Assembly: GCF_000772045.1 (NCBI RefSeq)
Contig: NZ_CP009754.1
Coordinates: forward strand, 2,666,001-2,730,000
Length of the DNA stretch: 64,000 nt
Source of the DNA: Streptomyces sp. CCM_MD2014
GTDB lineage: Bacteria > Actinomycetota > Actinomycetes > Streptomycetales > Streptomycetaceae
Reading direction: 5' to 3'
Below, piece after piece: positions 1 through 9,674 of the stretch. A program made the position numbers and the translations under genes. The notes under the pieces are model-generated. The model had not been told where the DNA came from. It did not search any database and was given only the letters and a program-made list of their open reading frames with translations. How positions within the stretch are numbered: the stretch's first letter is position 1; each line of letters starts with the position of its first letter.

Positions 1-1352
1 CGCCCGGGCTCGTGCACGGCGAGCGCGGCGATGCCCTGGACCGCGGAACGGGTCGGGATGAGGGCGACGCGGACGCCCTCGGTGCGGGCCTGCTCGGCCG
101 CCGCCGCCGCGGTGTGGCGCAGGTCGGCGTCGTTGGGCAGCAGCACCACCTCGCGCGCGTGCGCCCTGCGTACGGCCTGGACCAGCTCGCCGCTCGCGGG
201 CGGCTCGCCGGGGCGCGCGAGCAGGGTGGTCGCGCCGGCCTCGGTGTACAGCGCGGCCAGCCCCTCCCCCGGTACGACGGCCACCACGGCGCGCTGGGCC
301 CGCTCCCGGGGCGGGCGCTCCGTGCCGGTGGTGTGCGCGTCGCCCTGCCCGAAGTGGGTGATGCGGATCCGGTACGGCCGCCCGGCCTCGACGCCCGCCT
401 CCACGGCGGCGCCCGCGTCGTCCACGTGCACGTGGACGTTCCACAGTCCGTCGCCGCCGACGACGACGAGGGAGTCCCCGAGGGCGTCGAGCCGCTGCCG
501 CAACCGGGCCACGGCCGCGTCCTCGGCCTCCAGGAGGTAGATCACCTCGAAGGCGGGGCCGCCCTCGCCCTCCTCTGCGCACTCCCCCGCCGCCCGGGCC
601 TCGGCGGGACCCTCACCGCCGGGCTCCACGCGCGCGTGCGGCACGGCGACCGGTCCCGGCGCCCGGCCCGTGAACGTCTCCACCAGGGCCGCGAGGACCG
701 TCACCAGTCCGTGCCCGCCCGCGTCGACGACTCCGGCGCGCTCCAGGACGGGCAGCTGCCCCGGGGTGGCGACGAGCGCCGCGCGGGCGCCCTCGTACGC
801 CGCACGGGCCACCTCGGCGCAGTCGCCCTCCGCACCGTCGGCCGCGTCGGCGGCGGCCGAGGCGACGGTCAGGACGGTGCCCTCGACCGGGTGGGCCACG
901 GCCTGCCGGGCGGACGCGGCGGCGTGCCGCAGGGCCAGCCGCAGGCCGGGGCCCTCGGTGTGGGCGGAGTCACCCCGCTCGGCGAGCACCTGGGCCATGC
1001 CGCGCAGCAGCTGCGCGAGGATCGTGCCGGAGTTGCCCCGCGCGCCGATCAGCGCGCCGTGCGCCATGGCGCCCACGGCGTCGGCCAGTGAGGGCCCGCC
1101 GTCCGCGTCCAGGGTGCCCCCGCCCGCGTCCCGGGCCGCCCCGTCCAGCTCGTGCGCCGCGAAGACGGCCTCCACGGCGGCGGCGGCCGACTCGACGGTC
1201 AGGTACAGGTTCGTGCCGGTGTCCCCGTCGGCGACGGGGTAGACGTTGATCGCGTCGATCTCCTCGCGCGCCCGTCCCAGCGCGCGCAGCGACAGGCCGC
1301 ACCAGGTACGCACCGCCAGAGCGTCGAAGAACCTCTGCGGCACCTGCGCCAC
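1..1352 (-). CDS. DAK (DhaL/YloV-type) family protein, 3' end outside window
   Basis: About 450 residues are visible and the reading frame runs off the window start, so the C-terminus is missing. The chosen start is GTG at 1352, with GGAGG five bases upstream. The second in-frame GTG at 1343 is less well placed. Residues 35-50 read INVYPVADGDTGTNLY, the phosphate/metal-binding loop of the Dak2 (DhaL) domain. The visible end matches the YloV/DegV-like C-terminal part of this family. In Firmicutes such proteins form fatty acid kinase with a lipid-binding partner (FakA type); no partner gene is visible here and the actinobacterial role is not settled. The gene is divergent from rpmB. The family call is confident; the function is not. 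Confidence 0.82.
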   Translation of the reverse strand, partial: MAQVPQRFFDALAVRTWCGLSLRALGRAREEIDAINVYPVADGDTGTNLYLTVESAAAAVEAVFAAHELDGAARDAGGGTLDADGGPSLADAVGAMAHGALIGARGNSGTILAQLLRGMAQVLAERGDSAHTEGPGLRLALRHAAASARQAVAHPVEGTVLTVASAAADAADGAEGDCAEVARAAYEGARAALVATPGQLPVLERAGVVDAGGHGLVTVLAALVETFTGRAPGPVAVPHARVEPGGEGPAEARAAGECAEEGEGGPAFEVIYLLEAEDAAVARLRQRLDALGDSLVVVGGDGLWNVHVHVDDAGAAVEAGVEAGRPYRIRITHFGQGDAHTTGTERPPRERAQRAVVAVVPGEGLAALYTEAGATTLLARPGEPPASGELVQAVRRAHAREVVLLPNDADLRHTAAAAAEQARTEGVRVALIPTRSAVQGIAALAVHEPG

Positions 1353-1618
1353 CTGCGCCTCCCTGGAGTGCGGACGTGGCTGGCAGCGTAGACCTTGGGC
1401 CGCCGGCCCACCGGAACAGGGCCGGGACGGACCCCTGAGCTGCCGTGGTAGTTTCGTTGTACGGGAGCAGCCGTTGTATGCTGCTCCGGTTGCCCGATCC
1501 CGGTCGGGCCATCCCCCTGGCACCGCCACTCAGATCCCGGCCCGTTCGCGAGTCCGAGAGCTTGATCCCGGCATGCCGGGATCAACCGTAAGTGCATCTG
1601 AAGTCTTTGGAGTGACCC
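1353..1618. promoter_or_regulatory. Divergent promoter region between the DAK gene and rpmB
   Basis: This stretch must hold promoters in both directions. It contains an inverted repeat, GGAGCAG at 1464-1470 and CTGCTCC at 1481-1487, lying over -10-like TATGCT (1477-1482) on the plus strand and similar AT-rich sequence on the minus strand. A perfect palindrome at 1562-1585 is listed separately. No exact start point can be assigned. Confidence 0.45.
1562..1585. promoter_or_regulatory. Perfect 24-bp palindrome upstream of rpmB
   Basis: The half-site TTGATCCCGGCA is followed directly by its exact reverse complement, with no spacer. It ends 33 bases before the rpmB GTG. It could be a protein operator or an RNA stem in the rpmB 5' untranslated region. 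It does not resemble the Zur box. Confidence 0.5.
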
Positions 1619-1804
1619 GTGGCTGCCAACTGCGACGTCTGCGGCAAGGGGCCGGGCTTCGGCAACAACATCTCGCACTCGCACCGCCGTACGTCCCGTC
1701 GCTGGAACCCGAACATCCAGCGTGTGCGTACCGTGGTGGGCGGGACGCCGAAGCGCGTGAACGCTTGCACCTCGTGCATCAAGGCCGGCAAGGTCTCGCG
1801 CTGA
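1619..1804 (+). CDS. rpmB: 50S ribosomal protein L28
   Basis: This is a 61-residue protein starting with GTG at 1619, the normal length for bacterial L28. It reads [19 protein letters not shown], followed by the Arg-rich [15 protein letters not shown] segment and a C-terminal [12 protein letters not shown]. Two CxxC pairs (CDVC near residue 5 and CTSC near residue 50) identify it as the zinc-containing form; Streptomyces also carry cysteine-free paralogues expressed under zinc starvation. It is a component of the large ribosomal subunit. It stands alone, with a strong terminator 44 bases after the stop and a palindrome just upstream. Confidence 0.97.
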   Translation: MAANCDVCGKGPGFGNNISHSHRRTSRRWNPNIQRVRTVVGGTPKRVNACTSCIKAGKVSR

Positions 1805-1847
1805 CGCATCAGCTGAGCGCGCGGCCACTGCCTGGTCCGCTGTAGGG

Positions 1848-1878
1848 AGCCGGTCCACCTCGTGTGGGCCGGCTTTTT
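1848..1878 (+). terminator. Rho-independent terminator of rpmB
   Basis: An 11-bp stem (AGCCGGTCCAC with GTGGGCCGGCT, one G-T pair), a five-base loop and a run of T at 1874-1878. Confidence 0.85.
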
Positions 1879-1977
1879 GCCGTACCCGGACACCGGCCGT
1901 GCCGGACTTCCGTGCCGGACTTCCGCGCCGCGCCCTGCTTCCGCACCGGGCCCCGCGGGGACGGGCTGGGAGGCGCC

Positions 1978-2329
1978 GAGCGTGCTGAAGGCGCTGGAGG
2001 AGGCCGACTCGCCCTGCTCGGCGACGACGGGCGCGGCTCCATCATGGGCGGCAGGGGCACGGGCGTCGCCGTCGTCGGCGCGTAGGTCCTGGCCGGGGAG
2101 ATCGCCCTGGCGGGCGGCGACCGCCGGACCGCGTTCGCCGAGTACGAGACGCGGATCCGGGGGTTCGCCAAGGGCTGTCAGAAGAGCGCCGACCACGCGG
2201 GGCCGTTCTTCGCCCCGCCCACCGAGCGCCGCATCCGCAGCCGGGACCGCACGTACCGGCTGCTCGGCCACCGCCTGGTGGCCGGCGTCTTCAAGCGGCT
2301 CACGGAGAAGGAGGCCACCGGCATCGATC

Positions 2330-2349
<20 letters not shown>
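1978..2349 (+). pseudogene. Remnant of an FAD-dependent monooxygenase
   Basis: One plus-strand frame reads the C-terminal part of a PHBH/TetX-like flavin monooxygenase. It contains GRLALLGDD, GGRGTGVAVVGA, then a TAG stop at 2083-2085, then VLAGEIALAGGDRRTAFAEYE and a tail ending RECPA with TGA at 2347. Family members have a tyrosine (GAYVLAGEL) exactly where the TAG stands, so TAC to TAG fits a nonsense mutation. The GD motif lacks the usual AAH that follows. No N-terminal FAD-binding GxGxxG region is found upstream, where the rpmB terminator lies. The 3' end overlaps thiD by 20 bases tail to tail. The left boundary is approximate. Confidence 0.72.
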
Positions 2350-3126
<777 letters not shown>

Positions 3127-3130
<4 letters not shown>

Positions 3131-4095
3131 GCTTCCACGTCCCCGCCGAAGTGGTCCCAGCCGCCCTTGCTGGTCCAGGGCGCCCCGTCCACGGTGACCT
3201 GGGGCAGCGCGGAGGGGTTGAGCACCTCGCCGATGACCTTCCAGCGGGCGGGCAGCTTCACGTCCGGCGGGAAGGTCGCCACGATCGCGTGGTCCTCGCC
3301 GCCGGTGAGGACCCACTGCATGGGGTCGACGCCGACGGCCTGCCCGATGTCGTTCATCTGGGACGGGATGTCGATCTGCCCGGAGCGCACGTCGATCCTG
3401 ACCTTGCTGGCCTCGGCGATGTGCCCCAGGTCGGCGATCAGTCCGTCGCTCACGTCGCACATGGCGGTGGCGCCCAGGCCCGCGGCTGCCGGACCCGCGT
3501 GGTACGGCGGCTCGGGGCGGCGGTGGGCCTCGACGAAGGCGCGCGGCGAGCGGAAGCCGCGGGAGAGGACGGCGAACCCGGCGGCGGACCAGCCGAGCCA
3601 GCCGGTCACCGCGACGAGGTCGCCGGGCTGGGCGCCGGCCCGGGTGACGGGCTCCTGGTTGCGCAGGTCGCCGAGGGCGGTGATGGAGACGGTGATGGTG
3701 TCGCCGCGCACCACGTCGCCGCCGACCACGGAGGCGCCCGCGACCTGGCACTCGTCGCGCAGCCCGTCCATCAGCTCGGTCGGCCAGGTCACCGGCAGTT
3801 CGGCGGGCACGACCAGGCCGAGCAGCAGCGCGGTCGGCACGGCGCCCATGGCGGCGATGTCGGCCAGGTTCTGCGCCGCCGCCTTGCGGCCCACGTCGTA
3901 CGCGGTGGACCAGTCCCGGCGGAAGTGCCGCCCCTCGACGAGGATGTCGGTGCTGGCCACCACCCTGCGGTCGGGCGCGGCCACCACCGCGGCGTCGTCG
4001 CCGGGTCCGACCCGGACCGCGGGGGTGGTGGTGAGACGGGAGGTGAGCTCCCTGATGAGCCCGAACTCCCCCAGCTCACCAACAGTGCCCTTCAT
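3127..4095 (-). CDS. thiL: Thiamine-monophosphate kinase
   Basis: A 322-residue PurM-like ATP-dependent kinase making thiamine diphosphate from thiamine monophosphate. The N-terminal GELGEFGLI and GPGDDAAVV (residues 30-38, metal-binding aspartates) are typical, followed by [21 protein letters not shown] and [15 protein letters not shown]. The ATG at 4095 has AGGGGAG upstream and gives the usual length, so longer in-frame readings to about 4305 are rejected. It is the first gene of a two-gene unit with thiD. Confidence 0.95.
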
Positions 4096-4334
4096 CGCCT
4101 TGGCTCCCCTTCTGTCCCGGTCCCTGTCCGCGTCCGTGTCCGGTCGCGCGTCATCTCTGTCCTCGTTACGGTCGAATGGACCGTCGCCACGGTCGGCGTG
4201 ATCGTCAACTCGTGTCCCTGGGGCACCCCGACGCGCGAGGTCCGCGGCCCGCGGGTCTCCCCTCGGAGAGCGGCTACGCGATACCGTGGCGTTCCTTTTC
4301 CCCACATGATCCTCGTGGCCGCTCTGGAGGTTCC

Positions 4335-4568
4335 GTGGTACAGGCGTACATCCTGATCCAGACGGAGGTCGGCAAGGCGTCGACCGTCGCCGAGACGATC
4401 AGCAAGCTCCCCGGCGTGATCCAGGCCGAGGACGTGACAGGACCTTACGACGTCATCGTCCGCGCCCAGTCGGACACCGTCGACGAACTGGGTCGCATGG
4501 TGGTCGCCAAGGTCCAGCAAGTGGACGGCATCACCCGCACCCTGACCTGTCCGGTCGTCCATCTCTAG
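4335..4568 (+). CDS. Stand-alone Lrp/AsnC ligand-binding (RAM) domain protein
   Basis: A 77-residue protein starting with GTG at 4335, with GGAGG just upstream. It reads VVQAYILIQTEVGKASTVAE, then GVIQAEDVTGPYDVIVR and VDGITRTLTCPVVHL. This is the effector-binding, oligomer-forming half of Lrp/AsnC regulators without any helix-turn-helix. Such small proteins form decameric rings that bind amino acids in other bacteria. A direct DNA-binding role is unlikely. It lies divergent from thiL and convergent with ddl. Confidence 0.88.
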   Translation: MVQAYILIQTEVGKASTVAETISKLPGVIQAEDVTGPYDVIVRAQSDTVDELGRMVVAKVQQVDGITRTLTCPVVHL

Positions 4569-4693
4569 CTCCTGCCCCCTCTCCGCCGCTGGGTCCCGTC
4601 CCTGTTGATCGCCGACGCGGGCTGTTCCTCAGCAGACGACGGCGAGTCGGTGACGGTTCCCGGACCGGACAGGAAACCCGCTGATCATACTGC

Positions 4694-4725
4694 GAGAAGG
4701 CGACCCCCGAGGGAGTCGCCTTCTC
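4694..4725. terminator. Bidirectional terminator between the Lrp-like gene and ddl
   Basis: An 11-bp perfect stem GAGAAGGCGAC / GTCGCCTTCTC with a ten-base loop, followed by T-rich sequence on the plus strand. It sits between convergent genes. Confidence 0.75.
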
Positions 4726-4747
4726 TGTGGTCACGGCGCGGAACGCG

Positions 4748-5917
4748 TCAGCGCAGTCCCGTGGACCGCCGCAGCGCCGCCTGGACCAGCCGGTCCACCA
4801 GTTCCGGGTAGCTCACGCCGCTCGCCTGCCACATCTGCGGGTACATGGAGATCGGGGTGAAGCCGGGCATGGTGTTGATCTCGTTGATGACGAACTCGCC
4901 GTCCTCCGTGAGGAAGAAGTCCGCGCGCACGAGCCCCTCGCAGGAGGCTGCGTCGAACGCCGCCACGGCGAGGCGCTGGACCTCGGCGGTCTCCTCGGGC
5001 GTGAGCGGGGCGGGCACGATGCCCGGGGTGGAGTCGATGTACTTGGCCTCGAAGTCGTAGTACGCGTGCTCCGACGGCGGCGGGATCTCGGCCGGGACGG
5101 AGGCGCGGGGGCCGTCCTCGAACTCCAGCACCCCGCACTCGATCTCCCGGCCCCGCAGCGCCGCCTCGACCAGGATCTTCGGGTCGTGGCGCCGGGCCTC
5201 CTCGATCGCCTCGTCGAGGCCCGCGAGGTCGTCGACCTTGGTGATGCCGATCGAGGAACCCGCGCGCGCGGGCTTCACGAACAGCGGCCAGCCGTGCTCC
5301 CCGGCGAAGTCGACGATCTTCCTGCGGGCGCCGGCACGGTCCTGCTCCCACTCGCGGGGCCGGACCACCACGTACGGGCCGACCTTCAGTCCGTAGGAGG
5401 CGAAGACCGCCTTCATGTACTCCTTGTCCTGGCCGACGGCGGAGGCGAGCACGCCCGCGCCGACGTAGGGCACACCGGACAGCTCCAGCAGACCCTGGAG
5501 GGTGCCGTCCTCGCCGTAGGGGCCGTGCAGCACGGGGAAGACGACGTCGACCTCGCCGAGCGCCTTGGGCACCGAGCCGGGTTCGCTGTAGACGACCTCG
5601 CGGTTGGCGGGGTCGACGGGCAGCAGCACGCCGCCCTCGGTCGACTCGGCCAGTTCCTCGACGTCGGGCGTACGGCGTTCGGTGATCGCCATGCGTTCCG
5701 GTTCGTCGGCGGTGAGGGCCCAGCGGCCGTCCCGGGTGATGCCGATCGGCAGGACGTCGTAGCGCGTCCGGTCGATGGCCGCGAGGACGGCGCCGGCGGT
5801 GACCACGGAGATCCCGTGTTCGGAGCTGCGCCCGCCGAACACGACGGCCACACGCGGTTTGCGGGACGGCCGCGCGGGGCTCTGCTCGGGGCTCTGGGGG
5901 AGGTTCTCGGTGCTCAT
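4748..5917 (-). CDS. ddl: D-alanine--D-alanine ligase
   Basis: A 389-residue ATP-grasp ligase making D-Ala-D-Ala for peptidoglycan. The N-terminal RVAVVFGGRSSEHGISV (residues 22-38), the ATP-grasp stretch GWPLFVKPARAGSSIGI and the C-terminal VINEINTMPGFTPISMYP are the family motifs. Nothing beside it suggests a vancomycin-resistance D-Ala-D-Lac ligase: there is no vanH or vanX. No good ribosome-binding site precedes the ATG, so the transcript may be leaderless. It follows gpsA on the same strand with a 92-base gap. Confidence 0.94.
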   Translation of the reverse strand: MSTENLPQSPEQSPARPSRKPRVAVVFGGRSSEHGISVVTAGAVLAAIDRTRYDVLPIGITRDGRWALTADEPERMAITERRTPDVEELAESTEGGVLLPVDPANREVVYSEPGSVPKALGEVDVVFPVLHGPYGEDGTLQGLLELSGVPYVGAGVLASAVGQDKEYMKAVFASYGLKVGPYVVVRPREWEQDRAGARRKIVDFAGEHGWPLFVKPARAGSSIGITKVDDLAGLDEAIEEARRHDPKILVEAALRGREIECGVLEFEDGPRASVPAEIPPPSEHAYYDFEAKYIDSTPGIVPAPLTPEETAEVQRLAVAAFDAASCEGLVRADFFLTEDGEFVINEINTMPGFTPISMYPQMWQASGVSYPELVDRLVQAALRRSTGLR

Positions 5918-6009
5918 ATCGCGTTGAGCGTACCCGCCCGTAGGGCCGTGAGACAGCGTCGGCGGGGCCGCGTGGCGCGCGGGTTCCGGATCGCCCCGGG
6001 AGGGGTCGC

Positions 6010-7020
6010 TCAGCGTCGTTCGGGCTTCGCGCTGCGCGACATCAGTTCCTTCACGGCGACCATCGGGGACTTGCCCTCGTGCACGATGGCGACGACCGTC
6101 TCGGTGATCGGCATGTCGACGCCGTGCCTGCGGGCCAGGTCCAGCACGGACTCGCAGGACTTGACGCCCTCGGCGGTCTGCTTGGTGACCGCGATGGTCT
6201 CCTCCAGGGTCATGCCCCTGCCGAGGTTGGTGCCGAAGGTGTGGTTGCGCGACAGCGGCGAGGAGCAGGTCGCCACCAGGTCGCCGAGCCCGGCGAGCCC
6301 GGAGAAGGTCAGCGGGTCGGCGCCGAGCGCGACCCCGAGGCGGGTGGTTTCGGCGAGGCCGCGGGTGATCAGGGAGCCCTTGGCGTTGTCGCCGAGGCCC
6401 ATGCCGTCCGCGATGCCGACGGCGAGACCGATCACGTTCTTCACGGCGCCGCCCAGTTCGCAGCCGACGACGTCGGTGTTGGTGTAGGGGCGGAAGTACG
6501 GCGTGTGGCAGGCGGTCTGGAGCCGCTGGGCGACGGATTCGTCGGGGCAGGCGACCACGGCGGCGGCGGGCATCCGGGCGGCGATCTCGCGGGCCAGGTT
6601 GGGCCCGGTGACCACGGCGATGCGCTCAGGGCCGACCTTGGCGACGTCCCCGATCACCTCGCTCATCCGCATCGCCGAACCGAGTTCGACGCCCTTCATC
6701 AGCGAGACCAGGACGGTGCCGGGCGCCAGCAGCGGCGTCCAGTCGGCCAGTCCCGCGCGCAACGTCTGGGAGGGGACGGCGAGGACGGTGAAGTCGGCGT
6801 CGTGCGCCGCCTCGGCGGCGTCGGTGGTGGCCCGCAGGTTCTCGGGGAGTTCCACGCCGGGCAGGTAGTCCGGGTTGGTGCGGGTGGAGTTGACGGCGTC
6901 GGCGAGTGCGGCGCGGCGCCCCCACAGGGTGACGTCGCAGCCCGCGTCGGCGAGGACCGTGCCGAAGGCGGTGCCCCAGGATCCGGTGCCGAAGACGGCC
7001 GCCTTGACCGGCTTGCTCAC
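6010..7020 (-). CDS. gpsA: Glycerol-3-phosphate dehydrogenase [NAD(P)+]
   Basis: A 336-residue enzyme reducing dihydroxyacetone phosphate to sn-glycerol-3-phosphate for phospholipids. GTGSWG at residues 11-16 is the Rossmann loop. Further motifs are VSLMKGVE, VVTGPNLAREIA, GGAVKNVIGLAVGIADG (with the catalytic lysine) and GLAGLGDLVATC. The GTG start at 7020 overlaps the stop of the acyltransferase gene by four bases. The pairing makes sense, since gpsA supplies glycerol-3-phosphate and its neighbour is an acyltransferase of the same pathway. Confidence 0.95.
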   Translation of the reverse strand: MSKPVKAAVFGTGSWGTAFGTVLADAGCDVTLWGRRAALADAVNSTRTNPDYLPGVELPENLRATTDAAEAAHDADFTVLAVPSQTLRAGLADWTPLLAPGTVLVSLMKGVELGSAMRMSEVIGDVAKVGPERIAVVTGPNLAREIAARMPAAAVVACPDESVAQRLQTACHTPYFRPYTNTDVVGCELGGAVKNVIGLAVGIADGMGLGDNAKGSLITRGLAETTRLGVALGADPLTFSGLAGLGDLVATCSSPLSRNHTFGTNLGRGMTLEETIAVTKQTAEGVKSCESVLDLARRHGVDMPITETVVAIVHEGKSPMVAVKELMSRSAKPERR

Positions 7021-7802
7021 GTGCTCTGCCCTTCTGCCTGCTCTGCCTGCTGCGCCCGCGCCCGTGCCTGTGCCTGTGTCCGGCGCCGCTGTTCGATCCG
7101 CTCGCGGCGCGGGTCGTAGGGGGTCTCGGGTGCCTTCTCGCCGCGGATCTCCTCCAGCTGGCGGGTGACGGCGGCCATGATGACCTCGGTGGCCTCCTTG
7201 AGCACCTCCGCGGTCATCTCCCGGCCGTAGAACCGCGACAGGTCCACCGGCGGGCCGGCGAGCACCCGGTGGGTCTTCCGCGGCAGGAGGTTCGGCTTCT
7301 TGGCGTACGGCGGCAGCAGTTCGTTGCAGCCCCACTGGGCGACCGGGATCACCGGGCACTTGGTCTGCAGGGCGACGCGCGCGGCACCGGTCTTGCCGGT
7401 CATGGGCCAGCCGTCCGGGTCGCGGGTGAGGGTGCCCTCGGGGTAGAACGCGACGCACTCGCCGCGCTCCACGGCGTCGATCGCGGCCCGGAAGGCGCTG
7501 AGCGCGTCCGTGCTCTCGCGGTAGACGGGGATCTGTCCGGTCCCCCGCATCGCGGCGCCGACGAAGCCCTTCTTGAAAAGGCCGCTCTTCGCCAGGAATC
7601 GCGGGACGCGTCCGGTGTTGTACTGGTAGTGCGCGTACGCGAAGGGGTCGACGTGCGAATTGTGGTTCACGGCGGTGATAAATCCACCCTCGGCCGGAAT
7701 GTTCTCCATTCCCCGCCAGTCCCGCTTGATCAGAACCACCAGCGGCGGTTTGCAGATCACCGCGGCCAAGCGGTACCAGAAGCCGATTCTGCGGCGGGGC
7801 AC
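7017..7802 (-). CDS. 1-acyl-sn-glycerol-3-phosphate acyltransferase (PlsC family)
   Basis: A 261-residue acyltransferase. The catalytic HX4D box is NHNSHVD at residues 46-52, and the acceptor-binding motif is FYPEGTLTRD. AGGTG stands five bases before the GTG at 7802. The last 40 residues are Arg/Gln/Ala rich (RTQAQARARAQQAEQAEG), probably an unstructured tail. It is predicted to acylate lysophosphatidic acid at the inner membrane face. It overlaps gpsA, so both phosphatidic acid precursor steps are co-transcribed. Streptomyces have several plsC-like genes, so the exact substrate is not certain. Confidence 0.88.
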   Translation of the reverse strand: MPRRRIGFWYRLAAVICKPPLVVLIKRDWRGMENIPAEGGFITAVNHNSHVDPFAYAHYQYNTGRVPRFLAKSGLFKKGFVGAAMRGTGQIPVYRESTDALSAFRAAIDAVERGECVAFYPEGTLTRDPDGWPMTGKTGAARVALQTKCPVIPVAQWGCNELLPPYAKKPNLLPRKTHRVLAGPPVDLSRFYGREMTAEVLKEATEVIMAAVTRQLEEIRGEKAPETPYDPRRERIEQRRRTQAQARARAQQAEQAEGQST

Positions 7803-7944
7803 GCTGACACCTTTCCTCCAGGGCCTGGGGCCGGACAAGTGTCGCCCCGGGCCGCCCGTCTGTCGAGAACACCGTACGCCCCGAAGAGTGAACCGCCAGG
7901 TCTCGCAGGTGACAATGGCGGCGACGAGAGAAGGACGGAACCTC

Positions 7945-8583
7945 GTGCAGTGGACCTTGGTCGTACCCGTGAAGCACCTGGCCCGGGCCAAGAGCAGGCT
8001 GGCGGACACCGCGCACGACGGGGTGCGGCCGGGGCTCGCGCTGGCGTTCGCCCAGGACACCGTGGCGGCCGCGCTGGCCTGCCCGGCGGTCGCGGATGTG
8101 GCAGTCGTCACGGACGACGCGCGGGCCGGGCGGGAGCTGGCGGCGCTCGGCGCGGGCATCGTCGCGGACGAACCCGGCGGCGGCCTGAACGCCGCGCTGG
8201 CGCACGGAGCCGCCGCGGTACGGGCGGTCCGGCCACAATGCCCGGTGGCCGCGCTCAACGCCGATCTTCCCGCGCTGCGGCCGGCGGAATTGGCTCGGGT
8301 GCTGGCCGCGGCCGCGCAATTCCCGCGCGCTTTTCTCCCGGACGCGGCCGGAATCGGCACCACCTTGCTGGCGGTGGCGCCGGGCCGTGAATTGGCCCCC
8401 TCATTCGGTGCGGATTCACGGGCCCGCCACCGCGCGTCCGGCGCGGTGGAACTGCGTCTGGGCGCCGTGGACTCCGTACGGCAGGACGTCGACACCGGCG
8501 GTGACCTCCGCTCCGCCCTGGCGCTCGGGGTGGGGCCCCGTACGGCCGCGGTGGCGGCGCGGCTGCTGATCGCCGGGCAGTAG
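7945..8583 (+). CDS. cofC: 2-phospho-L-lactate / phosphoenolpyruvate guanylyltransferase
   Basis: A 212-residue nucleotidyltransferase of coenzyme F420 synthesis. It opens VQWTLVVPVKHLARAKSRLA and contains VVTDDARAGRELAALGAGIVADE, GGGLNAALAHG and ALNADLPALRP, the CofC pattern. GTG at 7945 preceded by AAGGA is preferred over ATG at 7915, which has no ribosome-binding site. It is divergent from the acyltransferase gene. The other F420 genes (cofD, cofE) are not in the window. Confidence 0.88.
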   Translation: MQWTLVVPVKHLARAKSRLADTAHDGVRPGLALAFAQDTVAAALACPAVADVAVVTDDARAGRELAALGAGIVADEPGGGLNAALAHGAAAVRAVRPQCPVAALNADLPALRPAELARVLAAAAQFPRAFLPDAAGIGTTLLAVAPGRELAPSFGADSRARHRASGAVELRLGAVDSVRQDVDTGGDLRSALALGVGPRTAAVAARLLIAGQ

Positions 8584-8592
8584 GCTGCGCGC

Positions 8593-8832
8593 ATGCAGGC
8601 GACCGCGTACACGTACGACCCCGAAAGCCGCAGCGGGCAGGTGCTGCTCGACGACGGCACGCCCGTGCCCTTCGACGCGGCGGCGTTCGACGCGGGGGGT
8701 CTGAGACTGCTGCGGCCGGGGCAGCGGGTGCGGATCGAGACCGAGACCGAGGCGGAGGGCGACGCCGGGGCCGGAGGCGCAGCCCGGGACGCGGGACTCC
8801 GGATCACGCTGGTGACGCTGCAGACGTTCTGA
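8593..8832 (+). CDS. Small conserved cold-shock-domain-like protein
   Basis: A 79-residue protein starting ten bases after cofC. The sequence YDPESRSGQVLLDDGTPVPFDAAAF, then LRLLRPGQRVRIE, resembles the beta-barrel core of cold-shock-like proteins (G-x-V-L-x-D-D-G, R-x-G-Q-R-V). The aromatic RNP1 residues of true Csp proteins are absent, so nucleic-acid binding is uncertain. It is probably co-transcribed with cofC and ends at a strong terminator. Confidence 0.7.
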   Translation: MQATAYTYDPESRSGQVLLDDGTPVPFDAAAFDAGGLRLLRPGQRVRIETETEAEGDAGAGGAARDAGLRITLVTLQTF

Positions 8833-8864
8833 TCCGCGGGCCCTCGTACCCCCCGGACACGCCG

Positions 8865-8895
8865 CGGGCCGGACTCCGAGAGGGAGTCCGGCCCG
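8865..8895. terminator. Terminator between the small protein gene and hupS
   Basis: A perfect 13-bp stem CGGGCCGGACTCC / GGAGTCCGGCCCG with a five-base loop, between convergent genes. Confidence 0.8.
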
Positions 8896-8964
8896 GCGCG
8901 TGAGTGCCCTGTGCCCGTTCGCCTGACGCTGTCCGCCGCTGCTCGCAGGGGCTGCGGCTGCCTG

Positions 8965-9621
8965 CTACTTCTTGCGGGCGGTGGCCTTCTTGGCGGTGGT
9001 CTTGCGGGCCGTCGACTTCTTGGCCGGGGCCTTCTTGGCGGTCGCCTTCTTCGCCGGGGCCTTCTTGGCGGCGGTCTTCTTGGCGGCCGCCGTGGTGCTC
9101 TTGGCGGCGGACTTCTTGGCGGTGGTCTTCTTCGCCGTGGTCTTGGCGGCGCCGGTGGTCTTCTTCGCGGCCGTCTTCTTCGCCGCCGCGGAGGTCTTCT
9201 TGGCCGCGCCCGTGGTCTTCTTCGCGGCGCCCGTGGCCTTCTTGGCGGCGGCCTTCTTGCCCGCGGCCTTGGAGATGGTGGGCGGCGGGCCGGACAGGCT
9301 GCCCTTGGGGGCCTTCTTGACCGCGATGTCGTTCTTCGGGAGCTTCTTCGAGCCGCTCACCAGGTCCTTGAAGCCCTGGCCCGCGCGGAAGCGCGGCACG
9401 GAGGTCTTCTTGACCCGAACCCGCTCGCCCGTCTGGGGGTTGCGGGCGTAGCGGGCCGGGCGGTCGACCTTCTCGAAGGAACCGAAGCCGGTGACCGAGA
9501 CCCGGTCGCCCGCGACGACGGCACGGACGAGGGCGTCCAGGACCGCGTCGACGGCGTCGGCGGCCTGCTGCCGGCCTCCCAGCTTGTCGGCAATCGCTTC
9601 TACGAGCTGCGCCTTGTTCAC
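8965..9621 (-). CDS. hupS: HU-family DNA-binding protein with lysine/alanine-rich tail
   Basis: A 218-residue nucleoid protein. Residues 1-93 are a complete HU fold (MNKAQLVEAIADKLGGRQQAADAV, GFGSFEKVDRPARYARNPQTGE, VPRFRAGQGFKDLV). Residues from about 115 to the end are repeated KKTAAKK and TTAKK blocks, like a histone H1 tail. This two-part layout and length match Streptomyces HupS, the sporulation-associated HU paralogue that compacts spore chromosomes. GTG at 9621 follows AAGGGGAAG. The tail-coding DNA is a low-complexity imperfect repeat, so length variation between strains is expected. Confidence 0.95.
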   Translation of the reverse strand: MNKAQLVEAIADKLGGRQQAADAVDAVLDALVRAVVAGDRVSVTGFGSFEKVDRPARYARNPQTGERVRVKKTSVPRFRAGQGFKDLVSGSKKLPKNDIAVKKAPKGSLSGPPPTISKAAGKKAAAKKATGAAKKTTGAAKKTSAAAKKTAAKKTTGAAKTTAKKTTAKKSAAKSTTAAAKKTAAKKAPAKKATAKKAPAKKSTARKTTAKKATARKK

Positions 9622-9674
9622 GTCTTCCCCTTCGGAGACCTCGCCAGAACGAATGTGTTCAAGCTTTTTCGCAC

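Noticed and set aside
4748..5917. Vancomycin-resistance D-Ala-D-Lac ligase
   Set aside because: No vanH, vanX or two-component system beside it, and the sequence follows housekeeping Ddl.
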